Assembly (NCBI GenBank): GCA_028583605.1
Contig: CM053335.1
Location: 19,643,068-19,707,067, forward strand
Reading direction: 5' to 3'
DNA length: 64,000 bases
From: Dastarcus helophoroides
Lineage: Eukaryota > Arthropoda > Insecta > Coleoptera > Bothrideridae
Shown: positions 57,990 through 64,000 of the stretch, piece by piece
Layout: each line of letters opens with the position of its first letter
Position numbering within the stretch: the first letter of the stretch is position 1
Position numbers and translations under genes: made by a program
Notes under the pieces: generated by a model
Databases searched by the model: none
Told to the model about the DNA's origin: nothing
Seen by the model: only the letters and a program-made list of their open reading frames with translations

Positions 57990-58530
57990 TTTTTTAAAAT
58001 TAATTGAAGTTGTAATTAATGTAAGTTGTAAACCCTAAACATACAGTAAAGTAATTAATTGTCTTAATTTACCCTCGCCGTTATAAAATTAACTCCAGGG
58101 AAATTACCAAATACAATTAAAATATCGACAAAACGTCAAATATGTTGACGTTTCTAATATAGCGTTTCCCAAACTTTTTTGTCCTCTCTCAGTTTACTCT
58201 TTGTGAACCTATTATTTTAGTGTATAAATAACTAGTCTAAATAAGACTCAACTTTAATATTTGCGAGTATGATTTATAGTGATATATCATACTCGTATAT
58301 AATAGTGAGAAGATTCCTCAAACCGGTATTTAATTTATGTGGCACAGGGAAACTATTTAACAAACGCTGTTGCAGTGTTGCCAGGTCAGAAAAAAAGAAT
58401 TATATTAGCTATAAAACTTATACTATCATATACTTCGTTCGGGCGATGTAGAAAATTTGACAACTAAAAAAGGCCCATGGCACAGGAAAAGTTTTGATGA
58501 CTAAAAAAAACTTATTAATGCTTCAGCTTT
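57990..58530. other. no gene seen
   Basis: AT-rich. GCGTTTCCCAAACTTTTTTG near 58162 resembles one end of a hAT MITE, without a partner. Confidence 0.3.
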
Positions 58531-58531
58531 C

Positions 58532-59400
58532 TACGAAGACGTAGAAAGAACGTCGATAAAAAAATGTTTTCCTAGAAATTTCGACTTTTCTTGAAATTTT
58601 GACTTTTTTCGAAATTTCGGCTTTTTTTTCAAAAATTCGACTTTTTTTGAAATCTCCACTTTCAACTCGAAATTTCGATTTTTTTCTCGAAATTCCGAGC
58701 TTAAAATCGAAATTATGACTTTAATTTCGAAATTTCGACTTTTTTCCCGAAATTTCGACTTGTTTCACGAAATTTCGACTTTTTTTTTCGAAATTTCGAC
58801 CTATTTTTCTAAATTATGACTTTTTTCGAAATTATGATTTTTTTTTCGAAATTTCGACTTTTAACTTGGAATTTCGACTTTTAACTCAAAATTTCGACTT
58901 GTTTCTTGAAATTACGACTTAAATCTCGAAATTTCGAATTTCTTCTAGGTTTTTCGACTTTAACTTCGAAATTTTGATTTTAAACTCGAAATTTCGACTT
59001 TAATATCGAAATTTCGTGAAAAAAGTCGGAAGTTTGGTAATTAAAAATTGTAATTACTGAACGCACCCTGCTGCCAACTGTCAGTATTGTTGGGAAAGGG
59101 AAGTGGCCATAGATTATAGAACTTTCGAGATTAAAGTCGAAATTTCAAGATTAAAGTCGAAATTTCGGGGAAAAAGTCGAAATTTCGAAATAAAAAGGCG
59201 AAATTTCTAGAAAAAAGTCCCGAATCCCAATTTGAGAAAAAAAATCCGAAATTGCAAGAAAAAAATAGAATTTCGATAAAGAAGGCGAAATTTCGAGAAA
59301 AAACTCGAAATTTCGGGATTGAAGTGGAAATTTCGAGAAAAAAGTCGACTAGAAAAAAATTCGAAACTTGGAGAAAAAAAGTCGAAATTTCAAAAAAAAA
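58532..59400. mobile_element. minisatellite foldback element IV (smallest, clearest)
   Basis: Left end TACGAAGACGTAGAAAGAAC (58532). Left arm of CGAAATTTCGACTTTT repeats to about 59025. Spacer 59030-59115 with GTAATTAAAAATTGTAATTA and CTGAACGCACCCTGCTGCCA. Right arm of inverse repeats (AAAAAGTCGAAATTTCG) to 59400. The whole forms one large imperfect hairpin. Confidence 0.78.
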
Positions 59401-60860
59401 AAATTAATGGATGTACTTTGAATTTCAAATTTTAACCACCAAAAAAAGGTCCTCAACACATTATTTTTCGTTTAAATTTCTTCATCCATCATAACATTAA
59501 TACTAAATTTACCTTTTATCTTAAATTCATCAAAATTATTGTATAAGTAGCCATTATCGTACTTGCACTATCGTATATCGTTCGAAAGATAGTTATCGAA
59601 CAAAATCATAATTATCATACACCTGGCAACACTGCGCTATTCTAACATATTGACATTGATTGTATTTATTCAATGTGGCGCCATCTAATGTTTAATTATG
59701 ATTTTTCCCTCGTTTTAACGCAGATTCTGATAAATATAAGATCCCGTTTGGTAATTATTTAGCACCATTTATTAAATCAATAAGTTGTACTTATCGCACT
59801 ACCGTAAAACCATAGAGTATATCACGACGGCTTAATAATTTATAGGTAATTTTATCGTCATTTGCGAAACAAAACATAAACCTGATCAATTGTAAATGCG
59901 CATTTTTTGCGATAAGTTTAGGTCGAGTCAGTTAAAATAAAGTTAGTTCTGAGGTTTCCGTGGACTGTGTTAATATGGTGCCATTTTATGCATTTTTCCG
60001 CGTACGTATATCAGGGGCGCTTTCGAAATTAAGCATAGATGACATTTTAGAATCTATGGCCTAATATGTCGTCGCTAGGTTATTTTTTTTTTGGGAGCGT
60101 CACAGCTCTCGAGTATTTTAGTTCAGAGGTTAGGGTTCCGTACTTTAAAAGAAAAAACCGCACTCTTGTAAATAAAAACCCTTAAATTTTGAACGAAATC
60201 GAATTGAACTAAATTTTTTCTTGGTTAAGTAGCGAATTTTAAGAAAAAAATTTAAATTCCGAGAGCAACTTACTTGAAATTTATTAGAAAAAAATATAAA
60301 ATGTCGACTTTAAAAATGGCCAAGATTGCATTCGGATTAGTGGCAACTGCTGTGTATTTGACTTCGACCGACTAGGTTACGACCGATTGGGTTACGATTT
60401 TAAAAGACACTATTTCATTTAGCAATTAATACTGCAGAAGTTGCACAAAATCCAAGGAACAACCACGAAGTATATTCATAACAAAAAAATGTAATAAGAT
60501 GTCCGATTTTTACGTTACAAACACAAGTTACATAGGAACACAGAACCACAAAACATATTCAATACATGTCACATGTCAGGAGCATAGAAAAATAATGTAC
60601 GGATCTAACACTGCAGTAACAGTTTTAAATAATCGACTTTTTGCTCAAAAAATTGAATTTAGGAAATATTTTGGATTTAAAATGAATATTCAAAATTTAA
60701 ACATTAGAGTCGAAATCTTGAGACATTTTAAAAAAATAAATTCGACTTTTTATTTTAACTTTAAGTTTCATTCGAAATTTCCACTTATTTTGAAGTGAAA
60801 TTTCCTTTAGGCGCGTTTAGCGATTTTGGATAGGGGATAAAACTTATCGTATCGCATTTC
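59400..60860. other. no gene recognised
   Basis: Mixed AT-rich DNA; part near 59930-60130 is GC-richer. The open frame 60499-60798 ends in CGAAATTTCCAC repeat and has no family features. Confidence 0.35.
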
Positions 60861-60867
60861 CATCACA

Positions 60868-61155
60868 CTAAATACAAAATGCGAAATACGAGATACGAAA
60901 TACGAAATACCAAATACGAAATACGAAATACCAAATACGAAATACGAAATACGAAATACGAAATACGAAATAGGAGATACGAAATACCAAATACGAAATA
61001 CGAAATACGAAATACGAAATACGAAATACGAAATACGAAATACGAAATACGAAATACGAAATACGAAATACGAAATACGAAATAGGAAATACGAAATACC
61101 AAATACGAAATACGAAATACCAAATACGAAATACGAAATACGAAATACGAATACG
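60868..61155. repeat. (GAAATAC)n 7-bp satellite
   Basis: About 40 units of GAAATAC with occasional CAAATAC or GAGATAC variants. Because 7 is not a multiple of 3 the three frames are equivalent, and all stay open. Confidence 0.97.
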
Positions 61156-63482
61156 ACATACAAACATACAACATACAAACATACAAACATACAAGCATAG
61201 ACAATACAAACATACAACATACAAAATACAAACATACAAAACATACAAACATACAACGTAGAAGCATACAAACATACAATACATACAAACATACAAACAT
61301 ACAAACATACAAACATACAAACATACAAACATACAACATACGAACATACAAACATGCAAACATGACAAGCATACAAACATACAAACATGCAGAACATACA
61401 AACATACAAACATACAAACATACAAACATACAAACATACAAACATACAAAGCATACAAACATACAAACATACAAACATACAAACATACAACATACAACAT
61501 AAAGCATACAAACATACAAACATACAAACATACAAACATACAAACATACAAACATACAAACATACAAACATACAAACATACAAACATACAAACATACAAA
61601 CATACAAACATACAAACATACAAACATACAAACATACAAATATACAACATACAAACATACAAACATACAAACATACAAACATACAAACATACAAACATAC
61701 AAACATACAAACATACAAACATACAAACATACAAACATACAACATACAAACATACAAACATACAAACATACAAGCATAGAAATATACAAACATACAAACA
61801 TACAACATACAACATACAACATACAAACATACAAGCATACAAGCACAGAAAATACAAACGTACAAGCATAGAAACATACAAACATACAACATATAATATA
61901 CAACATACAACATACAACATACAACATACAACATACAACATACAACATACAACATACAACATACAACATACAACATACAACATACAACATACAACATACA
62001 ACATACAACATACAACATACAACATACAAACATACAAACATACAAACATACAAACATACAAACATACAAACATACAAGCATACAAGCATAGAAACATGCA
62101 AACATTCAAGCATACAAACATACAAACATGCAATATACAAAATATAACATACAACATACAACATACAACATACAACATACAACATACAACATACAACATA
62201 CAACATACAACATACAACATACAACATACAAACATACAAACATACAAACATACAAGCATACAAGCATAGAAACATGCAAACATACAAGCATAGAAGCATA
62301 CAACATAAACATAGCAATATACAACATTAAACATACAACATACAAATATACAACATACAGAACAGTAGAAATACAAAATCAACATACAAGCACACAAACA
62401 TACAGAATACAAAATACAAACATACAAACATACAAACATACAAACATAGAAAACATACAGAACATACAAACATACAAACATACAAACATACAAACATACG
62501 AAACATACAAACATACAAACATACAAACATACAAACATACAAACATACAAACATACAAACATACAAACATACAAACATACAAACATACAAACATACAAAC
62601 ATACAAACATACAAACATACAAACATACAAACATACAACATACAACATACAAACATACAAAGATACACATACAACATACAACATACAAACATACACATAC
62701 AAAATACAACATACAAAATACAACATACAAAAACAACATACAAACATACAACATACAAAATACAACACAACATACAAAATACAAAATATAAAAATACAAC
62801 AGATACAGCAAACAAAAATACAGGTATATAAGCATAAATCATACAATAATACAAAATACAAACATACAAACATACAAACATACAAACATACAAACCTACA
62901 AACATAGAAACATACATACATGCAAACATACAAACATACAAACATACAAACATACAAACATACAAACATACAAACATACAAACATACAAACATACAAACA
63001 TACAAACATACAAACATACAAACATACAAACATACAAACATACAAACATACAAACATACAAACATACAAACATACAAACATACAAACATACAAACATACA
63101 AACATACAAACATACAAACATACAAACATACAAACATACAAACATACAAACATACAAACATACAAACATACAAACATACAAACATACAAACATACAAACA
63201 TACAAACATACAAACATACAAACATACAAACATACAAACATACAAACATACAACATACAACATACAAAATACAACATACAACATACAACATACAACATAC
63301 AACATACAAACATACAAACATACAAGCATACAAACATACAAACATACGAATATACAAACATACAAACATACAACCTACAAAATACCACATACAAACATAC
63401 AAGATACCACATACAAACATACAAACATACAACATAAAAAATACAACACACAACATATAATATACAAGATACAACATACAAA
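61156..63482. repeat. (ACAAACAT)n / (ACAACAT)n 8-bp and 7-bp satellite block
   Basis: Alternating homogeneous runs of the 8-bp unit ACAAACAT and the 7-bp unit ACAACAT, with rarer ACAAAAT, ACAAGCAT and AGAAACAT units. Runs are long (62920-63250 is pure 8-mer). Both strands are open in several frames, which creates frames up to 655 codons that are artefacts. Together with the adjacent GAAATAC tract this is a 2.6-kb simple satellite. Confidence 0.97.
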
Positions 63483-64000
63483 ATCCTGTATATTTTACTA
63501 AATATTAAAGCATATTAAAATGTATTTACGAAATTGAAAAATTAAAACAATCCAAAATCGTGATTTTGAAAAAACACAAATTGAAAAATGGACTCGAAAA
63601 TTATGTCAAAAAAAATTTTTTTTTCAATAGAGCCACTGTAATTCAAAATTATTGACTTTAAACTCGATAATACGAATTTTTTCGCTAAATTTCGTGCCCA
63701 ACGTTTCACGAAAACTGGACAAGTTCTTATTAATAGATTTAGTTTTTTCGAAATTGTAAATTTTTTCTTAAATTTTGTACATAAACTTACGAAGTCCAAA
63801 ATTTCAAATTAAAATTGTACTTTTAAGGAAAAGCATCGAAAGATTCTGAAAAGGAAAACGATTTTTGGCTTCTAACCTCAAAATTTCTATGACTGATATT
63901 TGGTCCATAACCTCAAAATTACGACCATAACCTCCGAAATTTCCACCGTCGAAATTTTGAAATTGAAGTCGCAACTTTAGGAAAAAAGTAACAATTTTCA
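63483..64000. other. AT-rich flank, no gene seen
   Basis: Contains loose TCGAAATTTTGAAATT and ACCTCAAAATT words that resemble decayed foldback arm. Confidence 0.3.

Noticed and set aside
60807..63481. Very long open frames (up to 655 codons) on both strands
   Set aside because: They are translations of 7/8-bp satellites (YVCMFVCL, YKHTNIQT) present in several frames at once, which no real protein would explain.
60868..63482. Telomeric or subtelomeric repeat
   Set aside because: No TTAGG-type or other telomeric unit; the array is followed by ordinary AT-rich DNA at 63483-64000.

Overview
The window is nuclear DNA of an insect. It is AT-rich, its genes are split by GT-AG introns with 50-80 nt minimal introns beside multi-kilobase repeat-filled ones, and AATAAA poly(A) signals follow the stop codons. 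The gene set (nrf-6-type acyltransferase, TPD52, Bmcp-type carrier, Serinc, EMC5, EFHC1, endosulfine) reads closest to insect orthologues. A beetle would fit, but the sequence alone does not fix the order. No tRNA, rRNA, CRISPR array or prokaryotic feature was seen. All exon structures come from hand-read splice sites and codon phase.

Layout. 1-8551 (+): 3' part of a nose-resistant-to-fluoxetine (acyltransferase-3 family) gene with two 215-bp satellite arrays and a hAT-type MITE in its introns. 9323-12490 (-): TPD52-family gene with alternative first exons, convergent with the previous gene. 13146-17880: a 4.7-kb T-rich minisatellite foldback element. 18661-29704 (+): mitochondrial carrier of the Bmcp/SLC25A30 type; its 7.6-kb intron 4 is a repeat nest holding two decayed NDUFA1 copies. 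30509-34497 (-): complete Serinc gene. 36817-37611 (+): complete EMC5/MMGT1 gene. 37.9-42.7 kb: transposon graveyard (tyrosine-recombinase relic, hAT MITE, foldbacks). 43249-56876 (-): 13-exon EFHC1-like axonemal gene whose introns hold LTR-like copies, two minisatellite elements and, on the opposite strand, an intronless endosulfine gene (50734-51081). 57.7 kb onward: a possible first exon of a gene leaving the window, another foldback element, and a 2.6-kb block of 7/8-bp repeats.

The coding genes are housekeeping or ciliary and do not form a pathway. The unusual content is the repeat fraction. A family of elements has conserved ends (consensus TACGAAGGCGTAGAAAGG) and, in three copies, a conserved central spacer, while the arms are approximately 20-bp minisatellites centred on CGAAATTTCG. 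In one copy the arm is a different 20-bp repeat (GGTCGAAATTGCGTGTTTAA). This looks like a mobile foldback element whose arms are expandable satellites. Two coding anomalies deserve checking: a nrf-6 exon with five apparent +1 insertions but conserved residues, and one phase conflict in an otherwise consistent 13-exon EFHC1 model.
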